Shown: positions 1 to 8,950, counted from the stretch's first letter. The stretch is 49,578 nt of DNA from an uncultured SAR86 cluster bacterium (GCA_902556105.1 CACDUZ010000003.1:1-49578); one strand, 5' to 3'. The notes: generated by a model from the letters alone, not told the origin. Numbers and translations are program-made.

Positions 1-39
1 ACAAAAAAGATTAAAATTTTTTTTAACAAGCTTATGACA

Positions 40-1194
40 TTAATCAGAGAAAAACTCATTAATCCTTTCATAAGACTCAATAAACTCTTCTTTAAATTTC
101 TGAACTGTTTGCCCAGCACTTATTGATTCATTTACAAGACCAATACCCTGACCAACCCAATAAGTTTCGAGTTGCTTAGCACCATCATGACCAATAGCAG
201 CTTGATCTGCTACTTTCTTCAGAGCAGGCTCACTGACCATTGTTTGAAGAGGCATTGGGAGAGGTTCTGGAGCATCTTTATCTTCCCATGCCTCAACCCA
301 AGGGGAGGTAAGTTGTCTTGAGTGTTTTCCTGTCCTGCTTTTTGATCTCACCGTATGGCTAGAAGACGCAGCAACTAATTTTTCTTTAATATTATCAGAA
401 GTTTCTGCTTCTACTGTTGGTAAAAATACTGAAGCACACCAGACTCCATCCGCACCCATAGCCATTACTCCAGCCATTTGCTCTCCAGTACAAATACCTC
501 CTGCTGCTAGAATTGGAACATTTCCATATTCTTTTAGAGCCCTTCTTACTTCTGGAACAAGCACCATCGTTGAAACACTCCCACAATGACCTCCACCCTC
601 AGTTCCAGATACAACTATAATATCAACTCCAGCTTCAGCCTGCTTTACTGCATGTTGTTTTGCCCCAACCAATGCAGCAACAGGTACATTATTTTGTTTA
701 CCCATATCAAGCATCCATTTTGGTGGAACACCTAGAGCATTAGCAACAAGCCCAATGGGATGAGAAAACGCAACTTCTAAAACTTCTTTTGCGCCATCAA
801 GACCAGCTCCAAGAACTTGATTTGAATTTTTTTCAATTTTTTGAGATTCTGCATCTCCTCTTAGATCGGATGCATCAATATTATGTTGTTCAAGAATATC
901 CGCTCTAAACTCTCTATGTTCTTGTGGAATCATTGATCTTAGATCATCTGTTGTAAGGTTTTCCCCTTTACCAACATAAGAATTAGGAACTAAAACATCG
1001 ACTCCATATGGCTTTCCATCAACATGTTCATCGATCCAATTTAATTCAATTTCTAATTTTTCTGGAGAAAGACCAACTGCACCCAGAACACCCATACCAC
1101 CTGCCTTTGAAACAGCAGCAACAACATCTCTGCAATGACTGAATGCAACTAAAGGAAATTCAATATTAAGAACGTCACAAATTTGAGATTTCAT
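40..1194 (-). CDS. Nitronate monooxygenase (2-nitropropane dioxygenase family)
   Basis: FMN-dependent TIM-barrel enzyme expected to oxidise alkyl nitronates such as propionate-3-nitronate to carbonyl compounds plus nitrite, a detoxification role in the cytosol. Seen: the N-terminal family pattern PLVAFSHCRDVVAAVSKAGG (about residues 14-33), the FMN-site segment GTEGGGHCG at 197-205 with the conserved His of class I enzymes, then AAGGICTG at about 230-237. At 384 aa it is somewhat longer than typical members, with a charged insert around 80-125. A GGAG Shine-Dalgarno lies 5 nt before the ATG. It is transcribed alone, divergently from the RraA gene 75 nt away. The true substrate is not known; several family members are wrongly named enoyl reductases. 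Confidence 0.88.
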   Translation of the reverse strand: MKSQICDVLNIEFPLVAFSHCRDVVAAVSKAGGMGVLGAVGLSPEKLEIELNWIDEHVDGKPYGVDVLVPNSYVGKGENLTTDDLRSMIPQEHREFRADILEQHNIDASDLRGDAESQKIEKNSNQVLGAGLDGAKEVLEVAFSHPIGLVANALGVPPKWMLDMGKQNNVPVAALVGAKQHAVKQAEAGVDIIVVSGTEGGGHCGSVSTMVLVPEVRRALKEYGNVPILAAGGICTGEQMAGVMAMGADGVWCASVFLPTVEAETSDNIKEKLVAASSSHTVRSKSRTGKHSRQLTSPWVEAWEDKDAPEPLPMPLQTMVSEPALKKVADQAAIGHDGAKQLETYWVGQGIGLVNESISAGQTVQKFKEEFIESYERINEFFSD

Positions 1195-1269
1195 TATTAC
1201 TCCAAAATAGTACTTATCAATAGTGTATATTACTTACTTTAAATTTAGAATGAATTAGAATGTGGGGTA

Positions 1270-1755
1270 ATGAGTAACTTTACAGTTCCAGATATTTGCG
1301 ATCAATATGAACATATTAAAATAGGTGATTTGTTCCTAAATTCTTATGGCCATAAAAACAAATTCTATGGTCAGGTTGAAACTGTAAAATGCGAGCATTC
1401 TAATAGTGTCGTTAAAGAACTTGTTCAAGAAGATGGCTATGGAAAAGTTTTGATAATAAATCATACAGGAATAGAATTATGCTCTATGGTTGGAGATCAG
1501 ATTGCTAAAGCAGCTTTTGAAAATAATTGGGTTGGCATTATTACAAATGGTTTTATAAGAGATGTAGAAGTAATCCAGAATATTGATATTGGAATGTATG
1601 CCATGAATTCTTATCCCAAAAAAACTGATAAATCTAAAGGTATTGGAAAGATCGGAATAGATGTTAAGCTGGGTTCAGTTGATATACATTCAGGAGACTG
1701 GATATATATTGATGCCAACGGATGGGTTGTTAGTGAGACTGAATTAAAACTTTAA
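1270..1755 (+). CDS. rraA: RraA-family protein (RNase E inhibitor / pyruvate-aldolase fold)
   Basis: Same length (161 aa) as E. coli RraA and alignable along its whole length (a TVKC segment near 38-41, ANGWVVSE near the C-terminus). In E. coli RraA binds RNase E and inhibits RNA decay; relatives are divalent-metal HMG/CHA aldolases or oxaloacetate decarboxylases. The class II aldolase signature D-X20-R-D is intact here (D76, R97, D98), whereas from memory E. coli RraA has Gln in place of the last Asp, so enzymatic activity is possible. A GGGG Shine-Dalgarno precedes the ATG. The 3' end overlaps the convergent acyltransferase gene by 12 nt. The family is secure; regulator versus enzyme is unresolved. 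Confidence 0.85.
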   Translation: MSNFTVPDICDQYEHIKIGDLFLNSYGHKNKFYGQVETVKCEHSNSVVKELVQEDGYGKVLIINHTGIELCSMVGDQIAKAAFENNWVGIITNGFIRDVEVIQNIDIGMYAMNSYPKKTDKSKGIGKIGIDVKLGSVDIHSGDWIYIDANGWVVSETELKL

Positions 1756-2631
1756 TTTTTCAATGTCTGCGTCTTTTTGCTGCCAAATAGAGTCAATCCA
1801 ATCTTTAAAATCTTCTCTATATTGATAATCTTCAGAATAATTTTTACCTTTTAAGCTTTCAGGTATTTTATGCTTTGTCACCAAAACTTTAACTTGTTTC
1901 ATTTCTCCGGTTAAAAAATTCCATGCTCCTCTTTTTTTGCTTTTATATACCAATGAATAATCTATTAAGGTATTAATTTCAGGCATTGCTGAAAGCGCAG
2001 TTGCCATTCCACCAATCTTTGGAGCAAGTAAATTTTTGTAAGGTGAATTTTGTGATGAATGCTTATCCTGTGTAAATCTCGTTCCCTCTGCATAACTAAA
2101 TATTGTTGATGGTGATCTTAGAAATCGTTTACAAGATTTAATAGTATTTTCATAGTCTCTAGTTCTGAGACCAGGATTTTTTTCAATTTCCTCCTTTGAA
2201 TGCCTATTAACAAAAGGCATATTTAGAGTTTGGTTAGCTAGGAAAACAAATGGAATCCACCATAACTCTTTTTTCATAAAGAACTTAAGTAATGGAATTT
2301 TATAATTAGCTGAAACAAGTAAAACAAATATATCTGCCCATGATTGATGATTTGACATTGCCATATACCAAGCATTTTGATCAAATTCTTCACCATCATC
2401 GATAAGTTCAATATTATTTCCATGCATTAATAGCATTATAATTTTGAGGCCATATACAGTGAGATCGCCAATATAATTTGAGACCTTGCTTAAAAAAATT
2501 TTGAAAGATTTGAAAGGTATCAAACCTCTTGGCAGATTAATAATTGCCAAAGTTCCGAACCCAATTATCAACTCTAACAATATTAATATAAATGTGATCA
2601 AGCCTATTAGACCTGATTTAACATTATTCAT
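1744..2631 (-). CDS. PlsC-like 1-acyl-glycerol-3-phosphate acyltransferase family protein
   Basis: Membrane-bound acyltransferase of the PlsC superfamily, which moves an acyl chain from acyl-CoA or acyl-ACP to a lysophospholipid. Seen: an N-terminal hydrophobic segment (about 8-33), the catalytic HX4D motif NHQSWAD at 94-100 (H95, D100), and the acceptor-site EGTR motif at 182-185. Its 295 aa and WADIF context resemble the YihG/LCLAT subgroup rather than the shorter housekeeping PlsC. It is the last gene of a leftward operon with two acyl-CoA dehydrogenases (18 nt gap), pointing to a role in fatty-acid or phospholipid turnover. The acceptor specificity cannot be read from sequence. Confidence 0.88.
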   Translation of the reverse strand: MNNVKSGLIGLITFILILLELIIGFGTLAIINLPRGLIPFKSFKIFLSKVSNYIGDLTVYGLKIIMLLMHGNNIELIDDGEEFDQNAWYMAMSNHQSWADIFVLLVSANYKIPLLKFFMKKELWWIPFVFLANQTLNMPFVNRHSKEEIEKNPGLRTRDYENTIKSCKRFLRSPSTIFSYAEGTRFTQDKHSSQNSPYKNLLAPKIGGMATALSAMPEINTLIDYSLVYKSKKRGAWNFLTGEMKQVKVLVTKHKIPESLKGKNYSEDYQYREDFKDWIDSIWQQKDADIEKLKF

Positions 2632-2649
2632 CTTAGTTCAAATACTCTC

Positions 2650-3789
2650 CTAGAAGCCACTAAGATTTGCATACCTTTCGGTATGAAATTTAGAACTACC
2701 AAATATTTGCTCTGCAACACGAGCTCTTTTTAAAAAAAATCCAATATCATATTCATCTGTTACGCCAATTCCACCATGCATTTGAATGGCTTCATTTGAT
2801 ACAAGATGCAAGGTTTCTCCAGCAACTGTCTTTGCAAGACTAGACATTCTTTGAAGTTCATTGGAGTTTTCATCAGCAGCTCTCATTGCTGCCATTACTG
2901 ATGACTTTGTAAGTTCAAGCTCACAGAACATTTCTGCTGCTCTATGTTGAAGAGCTTGGAAAGAACCTATTAAAACTCCAAACTGTTTTCTTTGTTTAAG
3001 ATAATCTAGAGTTGTCTCAAAAGCTGATTCAGCATTTCCAAGCATTTCAGAGGAAATAGCAATTCTTCCTATATCTAAAATATCATCAACAGTTTCACCT
3101 CCCGTTTCGAGATCACCTAAAATATTAGATTCATCCACTTTGACTTCATTAAATACTATATTTGCATAATTTCTTGAATCAGCCATATCTAGTTTAATTT
3201 TTTCTAGTCCAGGGCTTTTTGAATCAACCAAAAATAATGTCAAACCAGCATTATCGCCTTTATCTCCTGATGTTCTTGCTAAAACAATTAATAGGTCTGC
3301 ACTATCACCGTCAATGACGAATATCTTTTTTCCAGTAAGAATAAAATTTGATCCTTCTTTTTTGGCACTCATTAACGCTTCAGATGGATTATGATGACTA
3401 GATTCATCAATCGCTAAAGCTGTTGTAATCTTGCCGCTTACAATTTTAGGAAGATAGTTTTTCTTCTGTTCATCAGTGCCATGCTGTGTTAACCCATATG
3501 CTCCTAGTACACCAGTTGCGAACAAAGGAGAGGGAGTAAGAGTTTTTGCACATTCTTGGAGTATTACTCCAATACCTGTTACTCCAAAGTTAGATCCCCC
3601 ATATTCTTCAGGAATTAGAATACCTGGCCAACCTAGATTTACCATTTCTGACCAAATATCTTTATCCCATAAAACAGGATCATTGTTATCTCTAAGAGAT
3701 CTAAAATGAGAAATTGGAGATCTTTCTTCTGCAAAATTCTTTGCAGTATCTTTTAAAAATTGCTCCTCTTCTGATAAAACTAGTTTCAT
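2650..3789 (-). CDS. Acyl-CoA dehydrogenase, probable non-catalytic-type partner subunit
   Basis: FAD-dependent acyl-CoA dehydrogenase fold, 379 aa: N-terminal helical domain, middle beta domain, and C-terminal helical domain with RKQFGVLIGSFQALQHRAAE (the flavin and subunit-contact segment) and MHGGIGVT. The usual position of the catalytic Glu near the C-terminus (EGT in medium-chain enzymes) reads EQIFGSSKFH, without the EG(G)T pattern, as in one subunit of alpha2-beta2 heterotetrameric enzymes such as the actinobacterial steroid-degrading FadE pairs. It lies 8 nt after the other dehydrogenase, which keeps the Glu. I infer a heteromeric enzyme acting on a long, branched or cyclic acyl-CoA; the substrate is unknown. 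Confidence 0.9.
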   Translation of the reverse strand: MKLVLSEEEQFLKDTAKNFAEERSPISHFRSLRDNNDPVLWDKDIWSEMVNLGWPGILIPEEYGGSNFGVTGIGVILQECAKTLTPSPLFATGVLGAYGLTQHGTDEQKKNYLPKIVSGKITTALAIDESSHHNPSEALMSAKKEGSNFILTGKKIFVIDGDSADLLIVLARTSGDKGDNAGLTLFLVDSKSPGLEKIKLDMADSRNYANIVFNEVKVDESNILGDLETGGETVDDILDIGRIAISSEMLGNAESAFETTLDYLKQRKQFGVLIGSFQALQHRAAEMFCELELTKSSVMAAMRAADENSNELQRMSSLAKTVAGETLHLVSNEAIQMHGGIGVTDEYDIGFFLKRARVAEQIFGSSKFHTERYANLSGF

Positions 3790-3797
3790 TTTAAATT

Positions 3798-4991
3798 CTA
3801 TTGGCTGGGAAGACCTAATACTCTTTTAGATATGACATTCAACTGAACTTCTGATGTACCACCCTCTAAAGAATTACCTTTTGTTCTTAACCAAGCTTTT
3901 GTAAGGTTTTTATCATCATCATCAAATTCATCTCCATCCCATGCAACTCCATTTATACCTGAAGCAGCAACCATTAATTCATGTCTTTTTTTATTATGCT
4001 CAGTTCCATATAACTTAAACATTGATGCAGTTGCACTTGCCTTTCCTCCTTCATCACCAGCTCTTTTTAAAGTTAAGCCAAAAGCATGTTCTTTTATTTT
4101 ATGAGAAGAAATCTCAGATCTGTAGAATCCATTTTTAATTTTTCCATTTTCCTCACCAAAATGTTTTTTAGCTATAGAAATAACATCTCTTTTACTTCCC
4201 ATTCCAGCTGCTAATCCAAAATTGGAAATAAAGGCTCTTTCATGTTGCAATAATTTTTTAGCAATTGTCCATCCTGCATTAAGCTCACCAATTAAATTTT
4301 TCTTAGGAACTTCTACGTTATCAAAGAAAGTTTCACAGAAGGGCGATTTACCTGATATTAGTGTTATAGGTTTTGTACTTACACCCTTTGTCTCCATATC
4401 AATGAGTAAAAAACTAATTCCATCATGTTTTGGTTCTTTAGGGCCTGTTCTTACAAGTGCGAAAATCCAATCAGCTTTGTCAGCATAAGATGTCCAAACT
4501 TTTTGACCATTAACAAGATATTTTTCACCAATATCTTCAGCCTTAGTTGCAAGACTGGCTAAATCTGATCCTGAACCAGGCTCAGAATAACCCTGACACC
4601 ATCTAATCTCACCTTTAATAATTTTTGGTATATGTTGTTTTTTTTGTTCCTCGGTTCCATATTCAAGTAATACTGGAGCTAACATCCATATTCCAAAACT
4701 GAGTAGGGGCTGCTTTGCTCCAATGAAGAACATTTCTTCATTTAATATTTTTACTTCATCTTTAGAGAGTCCACCACCACCATATTCTTTAGCAACAGTA
4801 GGCATAGTCCAGCCTTTCTCACCCATTCTTTCAAGCCATAACTTTGATTCCGGATTTTTATATTCAGCATTTCTTCCGCCCCATACTTCGTCAACAGGTA
4901 TACTTGGATCAGCACCATTTCTCATTGATGCAGGGCAGTTCTTATCAAGCCAACTTTTAGTTTCTTCTCTAAATTTTTCTAAATTACTCAT
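3798..4991 (-). CDS. Acyl-CoA dehydrogenase, catalytic-type subunit
   Basis: Flavin enzyme that introduces the alpha-beta double bond in acyl-CoA, first step of beta-oxidation. 397 aa; family marks are RWCQGYSEPGSGSDLASLAT (FAD/substrate segment), the VNGQKVWTSYA strand, and the C-terminal LEGGTSEVQLNVISKRVLGL, where E376 sits in the position of the catalytic base. First gene of the leftward three-gene lipid operon, with a dehydrogenase partner 8 nt downstream. The start chosen (4991) has no good Shine-Dalgarno. The divergent 116-nt region towards nadK must hold its promoter. Substrate class (fatty, bile-acid-like or branched acyl) is not decidable here. Confidence 0.92.
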   Translation of the reverse strand: MSNLEKFREETKSWLDKNCPASMRNGADPSIPVDEVWGGRNAEYKNPESKLWLERMGEKGWTMPTVAKEYGGGGLSKDEVKILNEEMFFIGAKQPLLSFGIWMLAPVLLEYGTEEQKKQHIPKIIKGEIRWCQGYSEPGSGSDLASLATKAEDIGEKYLVNGQKVWTSYADKADWIFALVRTGPKEPKHDGISFLLIDMETKGVSTKPITLISGKSPFCETFFDNVEVPKKNLIGELNAGWTIAKKLLQHERAFISNFGLAAGMGSKRDVISIAKKHFGEENGKIKNGFYRSEISSHKIKEHAFGLTLKRAGDEGGKASATASMFKLYGTEHNKKRHELMVAASGINGVAWDGDEFDDDDKNLTKAWLRTKGNSLEGGTSEVQLNVISKRVLGLPSQ

Positions 4992-5071
4992 AATATATTT
5001 GGATAGTAATGTTTTCTTTAAATATTATATGCATATATTATGATTTTTCTAACATAGAAAATATAAAACTT

Positions 5072-5100
5072 TTAAATACTATTTTTAATAAGAGTATAAT
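5072..5100 (+). promoter_or_regulatory. Candidate nadK promoter giving a leaderless mRNA
   Basis: A perfect -10 hexamer TATAAT at 5095-5100 ends 7 nt before the nadK ATG, so transcription would start at or beside the start codon. A weak -35 (TTAAAT, 5072-5077) is 17 nt upstream. There is no Shine-Dalgarno before the ATG. Based on pattern only; AT-rich DNA yields such hexamers by chance. Confidence 0.45.
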
Positions 5101-5107
5101 TCTGCAT

Positions 5108-5971
5108 ATGTTTAAAGAAATTGGAATATTTGTTAAAGAAGATTCAGCTCAAAGTACTAACAATGGTGCCTTAGATTCTATGATAAGTTGCATTTTAAAT
5201 TGCGAATCAAATTTATATATAGATGAATCTTCAAATTATAAAAATGATAATGTTAAACCCTTAAGTCATAAGGATTTAGTAGAAAAAGTTGATCTAATCA
5301 TTGTTTTTGGTGGAGATGGAACACTATTAAATTCAGCAAGACAATATTTAGATTCTCAAATTCCAATTTTGGGTGTAAATATGGGAAATGTTGGATTTCT
5401 TACTGATTTAAGTGTCGATAATTTTGAAACCACAATTTCAGAAATTCTTTCAGGTAATTATAAAATAGAAGAAAGAAATCTAGTTTCAGCTAAATTTGAT
5501 GAAAACCATCTATATGGATTAAATGAAGTGGTTATTCATTCAGGCGCATATGCTCAGTTGATGAGATATAGATTAAGTGTAAACAACAAAGTTGTATATG
5601 AGCAGAGATCTGACGGCTTGATTGTTGCGACACCTACAGGTTCCACTGCTTATTCTTTGTCAGCAGGAGGACCAATAATTCACCCAAGCTTAGATGTCTG
5701 GACAATTTTGCCCATGTTACCTCAAAGCCTATCTTCTAGACCTTTTATAATATCTTCAGATGAAAATGTTGAGATGGAGTTATTTGAGGGCCCTAATGAC
5801 AGCGCAAAAATATGTGTTGACGGTCAGGATGATATCGATGTGTCTTATGGAGTAAAAATCTCGATATCAAAAATGAAAAAAACTTTAAAGCTTGTTCATC
5901 CAGAAGACAATGACTTTTTTGAAGCGTGTAGAGAGAAGCTTGGATGGAGTTTAAATATTTCAAAAAGTTAA
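5108..5971 (+). CDS. nadK: NAD kinase
   Basis: Phosphorylates NAD to NADP in the cytosol. From the ATG at 5108 the protein is 287 aa, the normal bacterial length. The nucleotide-binding GGDG motif is at 68-71 (VFGGDGTLLNSAR), followed by NMGNVGFL and the signature TPTGSTAYSLSAGGPI. An in-frame start 99 nt upstream (5009) is rejected because it would add residues unlike the family and cross the candidate TATAAT. It heads a rightward run with the rhomboid gene (1 nt gap), galU and pyrD. In many gammaproteobacteria nadK sits by recN or grpE; that neighbourhood is not seen here. Confidence 0.95.
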   Translation: MFKEIGIFVKEDSAQSTNNGALDSMISCILNCESNLYIDESSNYKNDNVKPLSHKDLVEKVDLIIVFGGDGTLLNSARQYLDSQIPILGVNMGNVGFLTDLSVDNFETTISEILSGNYKIEERNLVSAKFDENHLYGLNEVVIHSGAYAQLMRYRLSVNNKVVYEQRSDGLIVATPTGSTAYSLSAGGPIIHPSLDVWTILPMLPQSLSSRPFIISSDENVEMELFEGPNDSAKICVDGQDDIDVSYGVKISISKMKKTLKLVHPEDNDFFEACREKLGWSLNISKS

Positions 5972-5972
5972 A

Positions 5973-6596
5973 TTGAATATCTTTAGGAACCTTCATTTAC
6001 CCATAATTCTTTTTTCAGTCTTGTTAGCATTTTTATCTAATTTTGGATCAGTTATTGCAATCATTGAACCGATTACATTTACCAAAATTTTAATTTCTAA
6101 TCAGGGTTTTTTCTCAACAAGCTCTATGACCCAAACATTTTTAAATGAAAACCAATGGTGGAGGCTCATATCTCCAATTTTTATACATTTTTCTTTTACA
6201 CATCTAGCTTTTAACTGTTTATGGATTTATATTCTTGGAGAAAAAATAGAAAGAATAGATGGAACTATCACTTTCATATTGATAATAGCTTTTACAGGTA
6301 TTTTTAGTAATTTTTTACAATATTTTTGGACTGGTTCAAGTCTTTTTGGAGGACTATCAGGAGTTATATACGGGCTGATAGGATATTGCATGATCTTAGA
6401 GATGGATTCTGAATTTGACAGATATCAACTTCCTCCAGGATTATATTTATTTATGATTGTATGGTTATTATTTGGATTTATTGGCTTATTAGAGCTGTTT
6501 GGATTTGGATCAATCGCAAATTTTGCACATTTGGGCGGACTACTATCTGGTGTTATGTTTGCTATGATATACAAAAATATTTCTGGGAGAATATAA
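5973..6596 (+). CDS. Rhomboid family intramembrane serine protease
   Basis: Polytopic inner-membrane protease that cuts transmembrane substrates. 207 aa with about six hydrophobic segments. Catalytic features match GlpG: HLAFN (H77, N81) in the second membrane segment, GGLSG with nucleophile S129, and AHLGG with H186 in the last segment; WWRLISPIF (62-70) is the family L1-loop pattern. There is no N-terminal cytoplasmic domain as in E. coli GlpG. The start is TTG at 5973, one base after the nadK stop; an ATG would begin inside the first helix. Substrate unknown. Confidence 0.88.
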   Translation: MNIFRNLHLPIILFSVLLAFLSNFGSVIAIIEPITFTKILISNQGFFSTSSMTQTFLNENQWWRLISPIFIHFSFTHLAFNCLWIYILGEKIERIDGTITFILIIAFTGIFSNFLQYFWTGSSLFGGLSGVIYGLIGYCMILEMDSEFDRYQLPPGLYLFMIVWLLFGFIGLLELFGFGSIANFAHLGGLLSGVMFAMIYKNISGRI

Positions 6597-6597
6597 A

Positions 6598-7458
6598 TTG
6601 ATTAAAAAAGCTGTTCTACCTGTTGCTGGTCTTGGAACAAGATTCTTGCCTGCTACAAAAGGAATTCCAAAAGAAATGCTTCCAATCGTCGACAAACCTC
6701 TTTTGCAATATGCTGTTGAGGAAGCAATTGGTATCGGGGTAGAAGAGATTATTTTTATAACCAGCCCAGAAAAATATGCGATTAAAAGACATTTTGAAAC
6801 AGACGAAGATCTCCCCAAAAGACTAGTAAAATCTGGGAAATCAGACTTAGTGCAAAAGGTAAATCCTGAAATTTTTTCTAAAGTAAACTTTCATTATGTA
6901 ATACAAGATGAGCAGAAGGGTTTAGGCCATGCCATTCTTCAAGCTGAAAAGTATATAGAAGATGAATCATTTGCTGTTTTATTGCCAGATGATTTATTTA
7001 TATCAAATAAATCATGTCTCAGTCAGTTGATTGATATCCACAAAGATACAAGTTCATCGGTTATTGCTGTAAATAAAGTTGATAAAGAAGATATTCATAG
7101 ATATGGCGTTATTAAACCAGGCAAAATAAATGGTAATAGCATTGAAATTGAGGATATTGTAGAAAAACCAAACCCTGAAGAAGCACCTTCAGATATTGCT
7201 GTTTGCGGAAGATACATTTTAAGCTCATCTATATTTGAGCATATAAAATCAACTAACTTTGATAAAACTGGAGAAATTCAAATCACAGATGCAATTAGAT
7301 CCTTACTTAATGAAGAGAAGATATACGCGGCTACATATGATGGTGATAAATTTGACTGTGGTAGTAAAAAGGGATTCGTACATGCTACCATCTCCCTTGC
7401 ATTAAGAGACAAATCTATAAAGGAAGATATTGTAAATATAATAAAGGATATTGTTTGA
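6598..7458 (+). CDS. galU: UTP--glucose-1-phosphate uridylyltransferase
   Basis: Makes UDP-glucose for envelope polysaccharide, LPS core or glycolipid synthesis. 286 aa (E. coli about 302). The nucleotidyltransferase signature AGLGTRFLPATK (10-21) followed by GIPKEMLPIVDKP (22-34) is characteristic of GalU; QDEQKGLGHAI and VEKPNPEEAPSD are further conserved blocks. Start is TTG at 6598, one base after the rhomboid stop; its last 4 nt overlap pyrD, indicating translational coupling in the nadK-rhomboid-galU-pyrD operon. Confidence 0.95.
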   Translation: MIKKAVLPVAGLGTRFLPATKGIPKEMLPIVDKPLLQYAVEEAIGIGVEEIIFITSPEKYAIKRHFETDEDLPKRLVKSGKSDLVQKVNPEIFSKVNFHYVIQDEQKGLGHAILQAEKYIEDESFAVLLPDDLFISNKSCLSQLIDIHKDTSSSVIAVNKVDKEDIHRYGVIKPGKINGNSIEIEDIVEKPNPEEAPSDIAVCGRYILSSSIFEHIKSTNFDKTGEIQITDAIRSLLNEEKIYAATYDGDKFDCGSKKGFVHATISLALRDKSIKEDIVNIIKDIV

Positions 7459-8444
7459 ATTTTTTTCTTAAGATATTTAAATTATTACCGCCAGAAACTG
7501 CTCATTCACTTTCATTAAATTCATTAAATATTTTATATAAGCTCAATTTATTAAGCTTGATTGCACCGAATCGTAAGACTACAAAAGAATTTTTTTTTCA
7601 AGGAATGGTTTTTAAAAATAGATTAGGTACCGCAGCAGGGTTAGATAAGAATGGAGATTTTATTGATGCATTAGGAGCACTGGGTTTCGGTTTTTTGGAA
7701 GTGGGAACGGTAACCCCAATACCTCAATATGGAAATACAAAACCAAGGGTATTTAGAAATTTTAAGGAAGACTCAATAATTAATCGATTAGGTTTTAATA
7801 ATAAAGGCGTCGATTACCTTGTTAAAAAATTAAAATCAAAGAAATTTGATGGAGTGATTGGAGTAAATATAGGAGCCAATAAATCATCACAAGGAGATCA
7901 GCGCATCAATGATTATTTGATATGTCTTGAAAAAGTTCATGCATATGCTGATTACATAACTGTCAACATATCCTCTCCAAATACACCAAACTTAAGAGAA
8001 CTTCATAATAAAGATGATTTAAAGAATTTGCTTGGTTCTATAGAAAAAAAGGCTATTGATGAAGATATCAAGGTTCCTCTTTTTTTAAAAATATCACCTG
8101 ACGAATCAAATGAATCTATTGATTCAATAATAGAATTAATAAATGATTCTATTTTCAGCGGAGTAATAGCAACAAACACCACAATTGATAAAACAAATTT
8201 ACAAAATAAAAAGTTCATAGATATTGAGGGAGGTCTTTCAGGCAAACCTCTAATGACGAAATCTACAAGCAAGTTATCCTATATAAGATCTCAATCAAAT
8301 GATATGCCCTTAATAGGTGTAGGGGGCGTTACTGGCAAAGAAGATTATCTGGAAAAACTAAACGCAGGCGCTGATTTAGTTCAGATTTACACTGGATTTA
8401 TTATCAAAGGCCCAGAGCTTGTAAGCCAAATTCTAAGTGATTAA
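7455..8444 (+). CDS. pyrD: Dihydroorotate dehydrogenase (quinone), class 2
   Basis: Membrane-associated FMN enzyme that oxidises dihydroorotate to orotate using ubiquinone, in pyrimidine synthesis. 329 aa with the N-terminal quinone-tunnel extension (FKLLPPETAHSLSLNSL) that defines class 2. Catalytic loop NISSPNTPNLREL begins near residue 171 (S174 as the catalytic base by comparison with E. coli S175). INRLGFNNKG and GVGGVTGKEDY form FMN-binding segments. Start is TTG overlapping the galU stop by 4 nt. Confidence 0.95.
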   Translation: MNFFLKIFKLLPPETAHSLSLNSLNILYKLNLLSLIAPNRKTTKEFFFQGMVFKNRLGTAAGLDKNGDFIDALGALGFGFLEVGTVTPIPQYGNTKPRVFRNFKEDSIINRLGFNNKGVDYLVKKLKSKKFDGVIGVNIGANKSSQGDQRINDYLICLEKVHAYADYITVNISSPNTPNLRELHNKDDLKNLLGSIEKKAIDEDIKVPLFLKISPDESNESIDSIIELINDSIFSGVIATNTTIDKTNLQNKKFIDIEGGLSGKPLMTKSTSKLSYIRSQSNDMPLIGVGGVTGKEDYLEKLNAGADLVQIYTGFIIKGPELVSQILSD

Positions 8445-8447
8445 TTA

Positions 8448-8891
8448 ATGGAATATTTAGTTATGGTAACTGCTGCTTTGCTTTTAATAGGATCAATTTC
8501 TATTGCAATGCCATCAAAATCATCGAGAAAAATATCTAAATTAAGGATAGATGCCAAGATGCTCGGTTGTAAGATTTCATCTAACCTGTATGGCAAAAAT
8601 AAGTTTAAAAATAAAAACTCTTTTGATGTTAGTTATCAAATAAAAAATGTAACTACTTTAAAAGAAGGGCATTTTATTAGAGACAAAAATAAATTTATCT
8701 TGTATTCTCCTGTCAAATTAAAATATTTAGATCATTTTAGTGATATTGAAAGGATGCTTTCAGACATGCCTGAAAGTGTAAATGAAATTATTTTTAGCAA
8801 TATCTCGATCTCTTTTTTATGGAAAGAGTCAGATGGAATTAATGCGCTTGAAACGATATTAGAAAAACTGAATGATTTAAAAAATTTATAA
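8448..8891 (+). CDS. Membrane-anchored protein of unknown function
   Basis: 147 aa, not recognised. One N-terminal hydrophobic helix (about 4-21) is followed by a basic stretch, so the rest is predicted cytoplasmic by the positive-inside rule. The body is charged (many Lys) with an alternating pattern compatible with a small alpha/beta domain. It starts 3 nt after pyrD and ends 59 nt before topA, so it is probably co-transcribed with pyrD. The overall shape (short N-terminal anchor, soluble domain) loosely recalls ZipA-like proteins, but I see no sequence match and make no such claim. Confidence 0.75.
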   Translation: MEYLVMVTAALLLIGSISIAMPSKSSRKISKLRIDAKMLGCKISSNLYGKNKFKNKNSFDVSYQIKNVTTLKEGHFIRDKNKFILYSPVKLKYLDHFSDIERMLSDMPESVNEIIFSNISISFLWKESDGINALETILEKLNDLKNL

Positions 8892-8950
8892 AATTAACTT
8901 GCCAACAGGACACTTTTGATGATATTCATAAAAAAGGAAAGTTTTAAAAT

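Noticed and set aside
1..39. T-rich stretch after the nitronate monooxygenase as a terminator
   Set aside because: A-T runs without a convincing stem; too close to the window edge to judge.
5009..5107. N-terminal extension of NadK
   Set aside because: Residues unlike NAD kinases and a start upstream of the candidate TATAAT; ATG at 5108 gives the usual length.
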